Shown here piece after piece: positions 13,201 to 24,174 of a DNA stretch of 64,000 nt. A program made the translations under genes and the position numbers. Where the stretch lies: positions 62,001 to 126,000 of the forward strand of contig JAANYP010006640.1 of NCBI GenBank assembly GCA_020465985.1. The letters are read 5' to 3'. The notes below the pieces were generated by a model. It saw only the letters and a list, made by a program, of their open reading frames with translations. It made no database searches and was not told where the DNA came from. The stretch is from Centrapalus pauciflorus (taxonomy: Eukaryota; Streptophyta; Magnoliopsida; Asterales; Asteraceae). Numbering within the stretch: position 1 is the first letter of the stretch; every line of letters begins with the position of its first letter.

Positions 13201-13635
13201 AATTCAAGAACACAAACACAAATATTAATTTCTTTTCTTTACTTTTTTCTTTTTTTTTTTCTTTCCTCTATCTTTCCTTTCACCATATTCGGATATGGTT
13301 TTTCTTACAAGATGATGTCACCAAACTTCAGGTCATTTTACCTTAAATGTTTCTTGAAAGTTTATACTTGTGAGCAAATACAGTACCTAAACTAAAATTT
13401 TGATGAAACCATGTTAACTTTATGGATACATACATATCAAACTCTTGGAAAACAAAATAAGAAAATAATATATCGTTGAATGGGACATTTGTGATCGATG
13501 CAGAGTTTGGTACGAAGGGAAGGCCATTTGATAGTAGTGGGTGAAGACGAGGAACAAGGGGACGATGGAAACAACAAACGTTCTTCTCGAAACAACAGGA
13601 TTCTTGCAGTGGCGCCTAACTACGTTATTGAGTAA
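7274..13635 (+). CDS. MCM6: DNA replication licensing factor MCM6 (MCM2-7 helicase subunit), 18 exons
   Basis: Exons by eye: 7274-7353, 7464-7616, 7713-7841, 8217-8379, 8497-8690, 8778-8973, 9084-9161, 9242-9471, 9562-9676, 10467-10541, 10637-10777, 11181-11384, 11457-11618, 11716-11771, 11849-11976, 12052-12168, 12626-12756, 13504-13635. They sum to 2484 nt (827 residues plus stop), every junction keeps frame, and all introns are GT-AG. The product is a nuclear subunit of the MCM2-7 hexamer that unwinds DNA at replication origins and forks. Visible motifs: N-terminal zinc-binding cysteines at 157, 160, 179 and 184; Walker A Gly-Asp-Pro-Ser-Cys-Ala-Lys-Ser at 397-404; Walker B Ile-Asp-Glu-Phe at 460-463; arginine finger Ser-Arg-Phe-Asp at 529-532; an acidic linker near 660-695; and a C-terminal winged-helix region ending Pro-Asn-Tyr-Val-Ile-Glu. 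The zinc pattern and C-terminal end are those of plant MCM6, not another paralogue. The start is the first ATG after the E2F sites and gives the usual N terminus. Length is close to plant MCM6, with no lesion seen. Least certain is the exon 11 acceptor (10636), which has a weak pyrimidine tract. Confidence 0.95.
7881..8153. mobile_element. MITE in MCM6 intron 3
   Basis: Terminal inverted repeats GGGATAATTGCATAAA and TTTATGCAATTATTCC bound 273 bp, flanked on both sides by TATA. It lies wholly inside intron 3 (7842-8216) and leaves splice sites untouched. A related terminus occurs at 23273. The superfamily is not certain; TA-rich flanks would fit a Stowaway-like element. Confidence 0.65.
8355..8505 (+). 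repeat. Tandem duplication across the MCM6 exon 4 / intron 4 / exon 5 boundary
   Basis: The stretch from GAGCAACAGTATAAA in exon 4 through GTTTGTATTGCTGTTGTG and TCCATAGCCATTGA at the exon 5 acceptor appears twice, about 70-77 bp apart (first acceptor copy ending at 8426, second at 8496). Only the second acceptor continues into the conserved coding sequence that carries the second zinc cysteine pair. Using the first would add about 70 nt and shift the frame. Confidence 0.75.
9677..10466 (+). other. Long MCM6 intron 9, non-coding
   Basis: A 790-bp intron with no coding frame. Around 10050-10400 it contains GGACCGGGTGGGTAATTGG and TTGACCCGTTT-type words reminiscent of old DNA-transposon sequence, but I could not define termini. 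Other large introns (10778-11180, 12169-12625, 12757-13503) are AT-rich without recognised elements. Confidence 0.4.
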
Positions 13636-15550
13636 ATCGATAACTCGAAGGATATATAGTTGCTAATTTACTAGTTTTTGGACACTAGACTTTGATTTTT
13701 CTTATTGTAAAGTTTCTGATGCTGCTACAGTTACATGGATGAGTTGAGGATCAGAGGATGGTTTCCATATTTGTGCTATTTATTTGTACCAAACCTTTTT
13801 CATTTTACTTCCTCTAATTTCCACTTTTATCCCATATGTCATGTTAATATATTTGTTTATTAGTGTAACGACCGTATTTTCTTGATAATTTTCTTTAAAT
13901 ACAAGAATTGACGATTATTCTTTTATAATTTGTTAAAAATAAATTAATTCTTGTAATTTGAAGTTAGAAGGTAAATCAATCAAATATTGATGAATTGACA
14001 TTTTCAAAATAAAAATCAAATGAATATATGTATGTATGTGTGCGTGCATGGGCGAATGCAAGGTGTGAGAATAGGGGTCAATCGATCCCGATAATTTTTT
14101 TATTTAACGTGTTATATATGTAATCAAGAATTTTTTGACCTCTATGATTTTTTTGCAATTCGATCCCTATCTATATCTTTGCTAGTTTTTATAAATTCTC
14201 CACATAAAAAAATTGTTACAAAATCTAAGCAAATATTCAAAACTTAGTAGTTTGTTACCTATTTAACAAAAAAATTTAAAAATAAATGTGTATTAGACAT
14301 TCATTTATTGAACTAATTATTATTAAACACTTCACATTTGGGTTTGGACTAGAAATATATTGTTTATTGTTACTTACTTGTTTGTAATAATATTCCTTGT
14401 TTTAGTATTTTAGATATTTAGATTATTATTTGTTTAAGACTTGTTTAACAAATAACATGAAGTTGCATTTGTTTAATTGTTTTAGTTCACTAGACAATAT
14501 GAAGTGATTTTTGAAATTTTATTTTACCTATATCCGAATTTCCATGTGAACCATATAGAAGGAATTATTTAATGTTTCAAACGATGATGCTAATAGCTCG
14601 TTTTCAAAAGATGAAAACTCGTAGGGGACAACTGTAGAATTTATTTTCTTTTGGTTTGTAATGATTAATGGGCTGTAACATTTACGTATTTATTTATAAT
14701 GTAATAAATATGAACTAACCCGAACTTTTGAGGTGTGAAATTTTTTTATAAAATCACAAACGCTCATATTGTTCCAACGTGATAAATTCCGATCACTATA
14801 AAAAAAATTTTGGATCCGTCACTCTATGTGTATGTATGTATAACAATAAATAAAATTATTCAAAAATCAATAGTTTAAAAAAAACTGGTTTTCAAAATTT
14901 GTATTTTTTAGCCTTAATATGTAGATTACCTAGGTTGACTATGCTTTTAGATCAACACCTTCTGTCACCTTCGTTCCCTCCTTGTTTCATTATCTCTTTT
15001 GACTTATTTATTCAACATTCACTAGTTGAACCATTTTCAATACATTCACACTAGAAAATCTAGCTAGAAGTGTTAATGAGCACTCATCTTCATCATCTCC
15101 TTCAACCATCCTTCACATTGTTAGGTAAGAAATTTACATTCACGTCATCGATTTCTTTTGATATTAGAAATCATCAAACTAAGCTCTATATGCGTAACTA
15201 ATCTGAAATTTAATTGTTTAGTTCAACCATTTCACCACCTTTATGGTAAAGAGAAAAAAAAAACTCGAGAACTCCATTAACGGAGTTTTCATGTCAAGTT
15301 CATGTGTTGACACCAACTATCCTTGAAAATGAGGTTAAAAATAGGTTTATATTATGATTTTAAAAGATTAATCGTAAGTTGGGATCAATGGAGATTGGTT
15401 CCAAGATTTTTAGAGGTTAGTTTGCGTTTAAAAATAGGATAGAAATCAAGGATTTTATTGATGTTGTGTGGGTTTTAGGGCGCGACCAGAGGTCACCGCC
15501 AGCAACCGGCGACCGACCGGTTTTCTTCCCCCAGGCAACAACCTGCCTAT
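13636..15550. other. Gene-free region downstream of MCM6
   Basis: Contains the presumed MCM6 3' UTR (no unambiguous polyadenylation signal chosen), then AT-rich non-coding sequence. A patch at about 14050-14820 running from GGGCGAATGCAAGG to GGATCCGTCACTC looks like a decayed transposon, and 14940-15530 resembles an untranslated leader or LTR. Neither could be bounded. Confidence 0.4.
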
Positions 15551-16171
15551 TAGGGTTGTTCATGGATGGTTAACCGAATCGAAAACGAGTTTCGGATGGT
15601 TAACCAGACATGTCAGTTCGAAGATTTTGTTAACCTAAACCTAGATCGAAATATTCGGTTAACCGGTTTTTTCGGTTCGGTTATTCGGTTAACCAATTAA
15701 CTGTTTTTAATTTAAAAACTCCAACAATTAATATTTAAAGACTTTTAAAAGTTTACAATACCAAGTTATGAATTAAATTACAAGTGTACTAATAAGATTA
15801 TCGTTAAAAGATTGAATATTAATACTAAAATCTAGTAAGAATATAAGAATTGCAAGTTTTTTTTTATCACAATCGAAATGTAAATGCATAATATTAATTA
15901 ATTTGGGTTACAAAATTGATATAGATTAATTAGTGAGTAATAAAATTATATTATCATTGGTATAAATGTTAATTTTGATGTGCCTAAAAACTAAATTATA
16001 TAAAAGTAATTTTATTTTCGGTTTTTCGGTTAACCGTCCGTCACTATAAACGTGAACCATAACAATATTTCGGTTCGGTTAACCAAACCGAAAATTATAA
16101 AAAAAAAACCGGTTCGGTTAACATCAAATTCCGAACGCTTTTTTGATTTTGAAATTTTTTGAACACCCCTG
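15551..16171. mobile_element. hAT-like MITE with AACCGGTT-rich ends
   Basis: Termini TAGGGTTGTTCA and TGAACACCCCTG form an imperfect 12-bp inverted repeat, and the flanks CTGCCTAT (15543-15550) and TTGCCTGT (16172-16179) match at six of eight positions, fitting an old 8-bp hAT duplication. The ends are filled with CGGTTAACCG-type palindromes; the middle is AT-rich without coding capacity. Confidence 0.65.
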
Positions 16172-17090
16172 TTGCCTGTCTGTTCTTTTCTGTTTTATTT
16201 TGTCGGCCAGCAGCATCTGCACAAAAGGAGAAAGAAAGAAAGAAAGAGTGTGTGTGGGGTTAATTAAAGGTGTTGGGTTGTAGATTTGGGCCTTTCTGAT
16301 TTTCCACCTGGTTAAGATGGGTTTGGGTTTAGTAAGGGATTGTAGTGGGCTAAGTTTAGGCTAAGACCATAGGCCCAAAACCATTTTTTGTGTGGTTCAT
16401 TAGCAATGAATTAAAAGGAGGAAAAAGAGGGGGGTGTGGGGTGGCACGCCTATGTCTGCTTCCCTTTGCACCAATCAGAAAACATGAAGACGGGTTAAAT
16501 TAGTATTATTAATTTTGTTTTGGGCTATTGTTGGTTGGACTCAAAACCATATATGGATTTAATGAGTTACTGAACACTCACGTATTACCGCGGAATCTAA
16601 AATATTAATTACAAAAATAAATATAAAAACAAATGAACAAAAGTTCTTTTAAAACAATTCAAATAACGAAACACGAATGAATCAGAATCGAAGAGTGAAA
16701 CTGGAAAGCTGATATAGATTCAAGAAACAAGACAAATGATACTGTTAGTTAGTTTTATCATTGGTTTACTAAATTTTGCAATACTAAAATTACAAACAAT
16801 GTCTTATTAAATTGAATCGGAACCAGAATTAATTATTTAAATATTCATAACCATAATTTGAATATTTGACATTGATTAGCCTTAATCGTTAATTTAATTT
16901 GTTGGTTTTACGATCAAATCAAATAACTTTATAACGGTAATGTCTCTAATACATTGATTAGTTTGTCAACATTATAATAGTAATGTTCAATGTTATACAT
17001 TATCATATTTAATAAAAAAAATCTAATTATTAAATAGTTACATTTTAATTATTAAACAAATTCATTAGAATTTTGTTTTGTGTATTTGAT
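16172..17090. other. Non-coding region, nothing recognised
   Basis: Includes a short (GAAA)n run near 16230 and GT-rich sequence, then AT-rich sequence without open frames, motifs or paired termini. Confidence 0.45.
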
Positions 17091-17091
17091 T

Positions 17092-17597
17092 AATAAAATC
17101 TTTTTGATACAATTAAACGTAACATAATAGTTTCACAAGAGAACTCCAAACATAAGTATAATTAAAATCATAATTTTAAGTGTGTAAGAAAATGTTATAA
17201 TAATAAATGTTAAAATAGGACTAAACAAAAATTTATTAAATAAAAAGGCTAAATAAAAAATAACGCTAAGATAAGAGTATGTTATTAAATTTAAATTAAA
17301 AAATAAATAAAGAAAAACGCCATTGGCTTACTCCATGCATTTAAATAATAAAGTTTTTTTTTCATACAATTAAACATAACATAATAGTTTCAAAAGACAA
17401 CTCCAAACATAAGTATAATTAAAATCATAATTTTAAGCGTGTAAGAAAATATTGTAATAATAAATATTAAAACAAGACTATGCAAAAATAACTAGAATAA
17501 AATGGCTAAATAAAACATAACGCTAAGATAATGGTGTGTTATGAAAAATCTAAATTAAAAAAAAAATAAAAAAAGAAAAAACACCATTGGTCTATTA
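17092..17597. repeat. Direct tandem duplication, two units of about 250 bp
   Basis: The segment beginning AATAAAATCTTTTTGATACA at 17092 and running to about 17340 is repeated with substitutions and small indels from about 17344 to 17597. Shared landmarks include AACTCCAAACATAAGTATAA, AATCATAATTTTAAG and CGCCATTGG / CACCATTGG. No coding content. Confidence 0.75.
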
Positions 17598-17603
17598 CAT
17601 TTG

Positions 17604-17604
<1 letters not shown>

Positions 17605-17642
<38 letters not shown>
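17605..17642. repeat. (TA)n microsatellite
   Basis: Uninterrupted TA dinucleotide run directly after the 250-bp tandem duplication. Confidence 0.95.
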
Positions 17643-17646
<4 letters not shown>

Positions 17647-18869
17647 TTTGGGTTGTAAATTTAGTTAATATGTTGGTTTATTAATTTAATAAGTTGGACT
17701 TCAAAAAATTTATGTTTGGTTAATTTAATTAAATTACTTTTAGCCAAAATAGTTTCGCTACCTATAATTATAGCTTAATAACTTAAAGCTTAATTAATTT
17801 TAGAGTTTTATCACATAATTAAAAATTATCGTTTTAGTCCACGAACTTAGAAATATTAGGTCAATCGAGGAAATTTAGTGTTAGATAAATTAAATAGTGA
17901 CAATTAAGTAATTCATTTTTATTATCAGGTGGGTAGTCGAGTTTGGCGGATTCAGATATTTTGGTTGGTCGGGATTTCTTCAATAGTGTTTAGACAGGCC
18001 AAATTTGGTATCACTATGAGTAACAAAAAAATTCTGCATGATTAGTTATATGTGTTTATGCATATTTGTTATATTCGCTTCATTTGTATAAGTGTATCAC
18101 CCTACCATGTTATTATCACTTTCGTGATAATATATATATCCTACCTTTCTGTTAGAAAATCATGCCTATGTGATCTCGTAAATTCCTAGTATGCATAATT
18201 GTACTACATTATTGGATTGGGCGCCGACGGTACTGTGTGTACCTGGTCGGTTAGCCCCCAAGTTGTTCGGTTAAACCAGCACCAGCTCGGATGAGGGCCG
18301 TGTATGGTTTAATCAGCACCAGCTCGGATGAGGGGCGCGTAAGAAATTATTGATTTCATGTTTCATTTCTTGCATAATTACATATGTACTTTTATGTTTT
18401 TAAATCTTGTTATACTCTGGGCGACGGCTTACCCCGGTTGTGGGGACTTATTATTTTAGGTGGAACAAATAAAGATAATGCTCGAGTATGAGACAACTGA
18501 TTTTGTTGACAGAGACGTTATTATATTTTATTGACTTTTGAGGGTCAGGTAGATATCTAGATGAATTGGCATGTAACCTAAAATTATTTAGCATATATAC
18601 TCTGGTTGATGTAATTTCTTATATTGGCGGTTGATTTATTTATCGATGCATGACTTTAGAATTTTTTCAAATTATTCCATATTTTTTAGATATATTGCAT
18701 GTCGGTAAAAATTTAATTTTAAAAATATTCGTTCCTTCCCATTGGGATTTCAGATTTGGTTTGGTAACAATGTTCACTTGAGAAATGAAGCTAATATGTT
18801 ACTCCATTTTTAAACAAGTTTTTATTAACAATTTAAAAAAGAATTATACATATAAACTTAGTTTTTTTT
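17643..18869. other. Non-coding region with a short GC-rich duplication
   Basis: Mostly AT-rich. Around 18220-18340 there is a GC-rich island in which AGCACCAGCTCGGATGAGG occurs twice, about 40 bp apart, followed near 18420 by GGGCGACGGCTTACCCC. It resembles the transcribed part of a retrotransposon LTR, but no LTR ends were found. Confidence 0.4.
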
Positions 18870-19267
18870 GGGTTAATATTGAAAAACCCATACGAACTTT
18901 CATAAATTTATCGATTAAGTCACTATATTTTTTTTTCCGAATGTTTAAGTCCCTAGACAATTTTTGTCTTATTCAAAACTATATATTTGACCTGTTTAGC
19001 AGGTCACTAATCGGTAAGCGGTACAATGACCTAAACAAGAAAAAAGAAAGTTCAGTGACTTAATCGTGAAAATTGGAAAAGAAAGTTGGTTTTTTTAATA
19101 ATAAATCGATGAACTAATTGTTTTATCTGTTAAACATGTAGTAGGTTAAAAATATATAGTTTTGACTAAGACAAACTTTGTGTAGGGACTTAAATGCTCA
19201 GAAAAAAGGTTAAGTGACTTAATCGATAATTGCATTAAAGTCCGTAGAGTTTTTTCAATGTTAACCC
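18870..19267. mobile_element. Foldback MITE, probably Mutator-like
   Basis: Ends GGGTTAATATTGAAAAA and TTTTTTCAATGTTAACCC are inverted repeats, and internal arms (TTAAGTCACTATA against TTAAGTGACTTAATCG) also pair. Both flanks are eight T residues, consistent with but not proof of a target duplication. Length is 398 bp. The open frame at 18785-19063 is a shadow. Confidence 0.7.
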
Positions 19268-19752
19268 TTTTTTTTATTTGGCTTGTTTACTTGTTTTTTT
19301 TGAACAAAATAGATGAACAGACAACAAGGAATGACAACGGGTGGGTTCGGAGCGGGGATTGGCCCCCCTTGTCCCAGAAAACCAAAACCATCCCCGTCGA
19401 GTTTCTTACCGGGGATACACATTGGGTACCCGTTAAGACTGCATTATCCGTTGGTGTCTTTTGTTTTTCGTTAATACACCCGAACCCAAAATTAAAACTA
19501 ACAATGCTTCAAGAAATCTCAAGACATACCTATTAACAATAAAAGGTTATTTTAAATTTCAAATGTAAACAAATGATACTAAGTAACGACACACTAGTGT
19601 TAATATAGGTAACGATTAAAGATTCGATTATATTAACAACAAAAAATACGTAAATATCAACTATGTGTTATTATATATTTATAGCACGATAAAAAAATAT
19701 TTATAGCATAGCTATTGTATCTATATAAGTTCAAATGGGTACTACATATTAC
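19268..19752. other. Non-coding spacer with a partial CCCC/GGGG-rich relic
   Basis: Between 19330 and 19440 there is an ACGGGTGGGTTCGGAGCGGGG-like segment resembling the ends of the hAT element at 19969; it may be a decayed relative. The rest is AT-rich. Confidence 0.35.
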
Positions 19753-19968
19753 GCAGTGCACCAGAATGTACCACACTTAAAAATATATTTTTTAATTTTT
19801 TTTTCATAAACATGTTTTAATTAACGCTACACGGATGATATATAAATTCCACGCACATTCACACATTCTTAGTGCATGAAATCATGCATCACATAAATGT
19901 ACGTTCACTTATATGCAAATTTATGTAAATGTATGTTCACATCATTTTAAGGAGCTACGCGATGTGAA

Positions 19969-20629
19969 TAGAGATGGCAACGGGGACGGGTATTACCAGG
20001 GACCCCTTTCCCCGTCCCCGACCCCGACTTTGAAAACCCGTCCCCATCCCCGACCCCGTCCCCGACGGGTATTTACTTTGCATCCCCATCCCGTCCCCGA
20101 CGGGTAACGGGGATCCCCGACGGGTATTCGGGGATTTTTACCCGTTAAATTTTACATTATGTATTTTATAATTAATGTTTATGAAATAGAAAAATTGGAC
20201 ATATGATATTATATTTATATATTTAATTAATATAACATTAGATTAATAACTCGACATAAAAAAAATATTAATTGATCAATTGCCTAATAAAAATTGTCAT
20301 AACGATGCAATATTTCTATATAAAATTAAACCTAATTATAATGTAAAAAAGGAAACATAAAACTTCAAAACATTATTAATGTAATAAAGTTCCTACAAAA
20401 GAATCAAATTAAATAACATTAAATTAATTAGTATATTAATACGACTTTCCTACGTATATTAGATGTGTATTATTTGTAATTATAATGAATTGTGAAACTT
20501 AACACTTTAATACAAATTTAACTTCAAAAATATACTTAATCTTGTTTAGATGATACAACATTTTTAAAGTTACTCAAAATAAAAAATAATAATGTTGAAC
20601 AAGAAATGCATGTGTGATGTGTGTGTGTG

Positions 20630-20666
<37 letters not shown>

Positions 20667-20996
20667 ATTCAAATATTTTTATATACTATGCGTATAATAT
20701 ATGATTCATATGTATAATATTTAAGCATTTAACTACTCATATATGTATTTAACTATGATATTCATATGCAATATTTAGGTATTTATATATAATATATATT
20801 ATTTATATTTATATTATGTTTCGGGTACGGGTATGGGTACCCGAGGGGTAATCCCATCCCCGTCCCCGTCCCCGGTTTTAGTATTCGGGTATTACCCGTC
20901 CCCGTCCCCATCCCCGGTCAACTCGGGGATTACCCGGTCAAAACGGGTTCGGATGTCGGGTTCCCCATCGGGTTCGGGGTTTTTTTGCCATCTCTA
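19969..20996. mobile_element. Non-autonomous hAT element with an exact 8-bp TSD
   Basis: Termini TAGAGATGGCAA and TTGCCATCTCTA are a perfect 12-bp inverted repeat flanked by GATGTGAA on both sides (19961-19968 and 20997-21004), the duplication size of hAT transposons. Subterminal regions are packed with CCCCGTCCCCG / CGGGGACGGG motifs in opposite orientation, and the middle is AT-rich with a (GT)n-(AT)n tract at 20618-20668. No transposase frame is present. Length 1028 bp. Confidence 0.9.
20618..20668. repeat. (GT)n / (AT)n microsatellite inside the hAT element
   Basis: GTGTGTGT, ATATATAT and again GTGTGTGT runs in succession. Confidence 0.9.
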
Positions 20997-21145
20997 GATG
21001 TGAATGTATGTAAAATTACATATCATCTTTATAATGTTAATTAAAACATGTTTATGAAAAAAATTAATTTTTTTTAAAGATGGTTACTTATGGTGCGCTG
21101 CAAAATGAGTGATACTCTCTCGAACTATATTTTATACATACACAC

Positions 21146-21149
<4 letters not shown>

Positions 21150-21186
<37 letters not shown>
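21150..21186. repeat. (CT)n microsatellite
   Basis: Pure CT run that abuts the Helitron 3' fragment; the poly(Ser-Leu) frame across it is an artefact. Confidence 0.95.
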
Positions 21187-21187
<1 letters not shown>

Positions 21188-21189
<2 letters not shown>

Positions 21190-21579
21190 ATAAAAGAGTA
21201 ACCATACTTATTTTTTGTGAAGCCATGCATCATCATCATGAATCTACACGTGACATTTATAGTTTTAAAAATAATAAATAAATTTAAACTACATTTATTA
21301 AAATCTAATATAATCTCTTTTTAAATTCAAATCAAAACAAAATCTAATACTCTAATAACTTATTAATTATAATATAACATGATAAAATTTTAAGAAGATA
21401 TAAAAAATAATTTCTATACATATATATTTAGAAATATAAAATTAATATGTTATAATAAATAACAATATCACTTTTATATATTTGTTTAAAAAGACATAAC
21501 ATTTATAGTTTTACCTTATAATTTATTATATCTTATATATATTAAAAATATCCGCTTAATACGCGGGCAAATAAACTAA
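21188..21579 (+). mobile_element. Helitron 3'-terminal fragment (ends CTAA)
   Basis: It is related along its length to the inner part of the Helitron ending at 47641 (shared AATAAAAGAGTAA, TGACATTTAT, AAATCTAATATAATCT and AATCTAATACTCTA words). It ends with the hairpin CCGCTTAATACGCGG, a short spacer and CTAA followed by T. A typical Helitron ends CTAG or a variant. No 5' TC terminus is visible because a (CT)n tract occupies that side. Confidence 0.75.
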
Positions 21580-21697
21580 TATATGTGTGTGGGTGTGTGT
21601 GTTTGTATGTATGTATGTATATGAAAAATATTATAAATACTATCGAGGCGGGTCAGGCATTGGTTCCCCTGTTCCCAAATCCGTCCCGAAAAGCTTA

Positions 21698-22563
21698 GGG
21701 AGCGTTTGGTTCACAGATTTTCTTCCTTGGGATTTGCATTTTGTCAAAGGAGCATTATACAGCATTTGCATTTGTCAGGATTTTGTCAAAGAATCTACAT
21801 TATCTTTTAGGAAAAATTTGTTAATCTGAAAAATGTAAGGTAACTGGGATTAAAAATCCTAAGGGGGAGGCTGGGTTTTAAATAGGGCTAAAGTCATACA
21901 ATAGCAGTATACTTTTTAAGGTGTATCGATATAGTATGTATACTTTTTATGTTGTTAATATAATACATTTACTTTTCTATGACCGGTTAGCTTTGCGCAA
22001 TTGTGGGAGAATCGTCGGTACGAACTTGTTCACCGTTGGATCTGCGTGAAATTTGACGAGAAGCTTCGCAACACATAGTTCTTCAATCTGGACGGTGGAG
22101 ATCGACATAGGAGATTTCTACAGAGGTCTGTAGGTGTTTGAAATTGGTTGTGTTGTGTGATTTCTCCTACCAGGTTATCACAAGGACAAAAGAGTGTATT
22201 TGATGCTTCAATTATGGAAATTTGAACATTAATAAAAAGAGAAATTCCACTCTTAACAGGTATAGCCAGTAACCGGTTACCAAAGGTATCATATTGGTAT
22301 GAAAAAATGTAGTACACTTATCAAATTTGAACGATTCAGAAAGTACACGTGTAATATGAATAATTAAAATAGTACACGTACCATATCGATACATTTTAAA
22401 AAGTACACAACTATTTTACGACTTTAACCTTTTAAATAACAAAGAAGTAAGGGATTTCAGAAATCCTGAGATTTTAAATCCTTACTGAAATCTGCGAACC
22501 AAACACAGGATTTTAAATGCAAATCCTAGGGAATCCCAAGAAAACCGCGAACCAAACGCCCCC
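21698..22563. mobile_element. PIF/Harbinger (Tourist-like) MITE, interrupted
   Basis: Termini GGGAGCGTTTGGTTC and GAACCAAACGCCCCC are inverted repeats, flanked by TTA on both sides (21695-21697, 22564-22566), the 3-bp target of this superfamily. It is split by the 545-bp element at 21885-22429; without that it would be about 312 bp. Related ends occur near 23890-23914 and 42090. Confidence 0.85.
21885..22429. mobile_element. Mutator-like MITE nested in the Harbinger MITE
   Basis: Inverted ends GGGCTAAAGTC and GACTTTAACC, with further pairing of TACTTTTTAAGGTGTATCGATA-like arms. The flanks are TTTTAAATA on both sides (21876-21884 and 22430-22438), an exact 9-bp duplication. No coding capacity; overlapping minus-strand frames are shadows. 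Confidence 0.85.
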
Positions 22564-22566
22564 TTA

Positions 22567-22870
22567 CGATTTTTTTTTGCCATCCTTAAGGCAACTAGCA
22601 ACTCACTTGTAACAAAACAACATGTTTTTTTAACGAAAATTGCAAAAAAAAAAAAAGGTAACAAAACAACATGTTTATGATGCAATGACTTATTCGAAAA
22701 ATACTGAAAGTACGTTGGTTTATTACATGATTTTCCCTTAAAAATCATCATTTTTTATCAAGATTGATCGTTAATCCGTACAGATGTAAGAATCTTGTGT
22801 TCCAACAATCCTTTCGGAAAAAATAAAATTAAAGAGATTACAGCCACCAGAGTACCAGACATTGTGGTTT
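22567..22870. other. Non-coding spacer
   Basis: Contains a short local repeat (TAACAAAACAACATGTTT at about 22610 and 22660). Nothing else recognised. Confidence 0.4.
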
Positions 22871-23215
22871 GGGTTTATAATTAAGAAAAAATCAATATAC
22901 TTTTGTATTTTTATTTGTTAAGTCCCTCTATCAATTTTTTTTTCCAATTTAGGCCCTATACTTTCTCTCGTATACACTTTGGTCCCTTTGCCTAGAAAAA
23001 ATAAGTGTAGTAGGAATCAAAGCGACAAAAATATGAAACTATAACGGTTTTCATTGCTAGTGAGTCATTTGAAAAACATATTCTACTTGTACATTTTTAT
23101 CAATTTGGTCCTTGAAAAGGGATCAAAATAAATACGATATAAGAAGTGTAGAGTCTTAAATGAGAGACCAGATCAGTAAAATATGAAAGTATATTGGTTG
23201 TTTGAATATGAACCC
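22871..23215. mobile_element. Mutator-like foldback MITE
   Basis: Starts GGGTTTATAATTAAG and ends GAATATGAACCC; the arms share CAATATACTTT in inverted orientation. Flanks TTGTGGTTT (22862-22870) and TTGTCGTTT (23216-23224) match at eight of nine positions. Sequences of the same family occur at about 43038-43472 and 53930-54390. Confidence 0.75.
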
Positions 23216-23272
23216 TTGTCGTTTGGTACGATTGTAATTTAATATTTAAGAAACTTTGGTCAATCTCTAGAA

Positions 23273-23481
23273 GGGATAATTGCATAAAAGGCAACGTGTT
23301 TAGAGCAGATTTCTATTTCAGATAATCAACTAACTTGGCCTCATAGAAAGGTAAATTTAGCTTTCTATGGGACAAATTTTAAAAAGAACGTTACGTGTTA
23401 CCTTTCTGTTGGGGCAATATTAGCTCATTGCCTGAAATAGAAATCAGACTTAAATACATCACTTTCTAAGGCAATTATCGC
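23273..23481. mobile_element. Foldback MITE related to the one in MCM6 intron 3
   Basis: Begins GGGATAATTGCATAAAA, like the intron 3 element, and ends GGCAATTATCGC. Internal arms pair (ATTTCTATTTCAG against CTGAAATAGAAAT). Confidence 0.65.
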
Positions 23482-24111
23482 TCTCGTGAACTGTGTATAT
23501 TTGTCCACTAACCTGCTCTTCTATCTTGCTCGGGTCGAGTAAAATTTGTCCACTTTCGGTCGTACAACAACATATTGCAACTACAAAAACCAGTAAATGT
23601 CGATTATAAAATTAGCAAATTAAATAGAAACATGGAACTTAGGCGTAAGTTTATGTTACCAGCAAGATGCTTTAAAAGAGTCCCAACATCGACAAGAGCC
23701 ACACAGGTTGCGTTTATCGCACAGGGAAGAAGCTAAATAGAAAGTTGGTCAAGAAACGTCACAAAATGTGTTTAAATCAAGTGTAATCGCACAAGGACAC
23801 AAAGATAATGCAGATTCTTTGACAAAATCCTGACAAATGCAAATGTTGCATAATGCAAATTATTTGACAAAATGCAAATTCCAGATGAAAAAAATCTGTA
23901 AGCCAAACACCCCTAAGTGTATTCGAACAAGTGCACCAAGGGCCCTTTGGCTTTGCAAGGTCTGGAAAAACAAGCCAATGCATGCAACCTTTCCTTTACG
24001 ATTTTGCAAAGACGTATCTACAATGTGAATCTATGCAGCGGCGTAGCCACCTTAGGAAGAAGGTGGGCCATAACCTCCCTTCCCACCTCCTTTTTCACAC
24101 ACACACATATG

Positions 24112-24113
<2 letters not shown>
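23482..24113. other. Non-coding spacer with a partial Harbinger-like relic
   Basis: From about 23815 to 23914 the reverse strand resembles the Harbinger MITE at 21698 (CTGACAAATGCAAAT, AAATCTG, GCCAAACACCCC), but only one terminus is seen. A GGCGTAGCCACC word near 24040 resembles an old transposon end. No gene. Confidence 0.4.

Positions 24114-24114
<1 letters not shown>

Positions 24115-24170
<56 letters not shown>
24115..24170. repeat. (TAA)n microsatellite, left flank of the inverted-repeat element
   Basis: Pure trinucleotide run abutting the left arm of the element at 24174. A matching run in the same orientation follows the right arm at 41708. Confidence 0.95.

Positions 24171-24173
<3 letters not shown>

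Positions 24174-24174
<1 letters not shown>

Larger units (their letters stand above)
19753..21101. mobile_element. Foldback MITE that received a hAT insertion
   Basis: The left arm (from GCAGTGCACCA at 19753) and right arm (ending TGGTGCGCTGC at 21101) are inverted copies sharing TTTTTTTCATAAACATG and TTTTAATTAAC landmarks. Without the inner hAT element the host would be about 310 bp. No TSD could be identified. Confidence 0.65.

Noticed and set aside
18230..18460. Possible retrotransposon LTR with duplicated GC-rich words
   Set aside because: No TG/CA ends, primer site or polypurine tract could be found, so I did not call an element.
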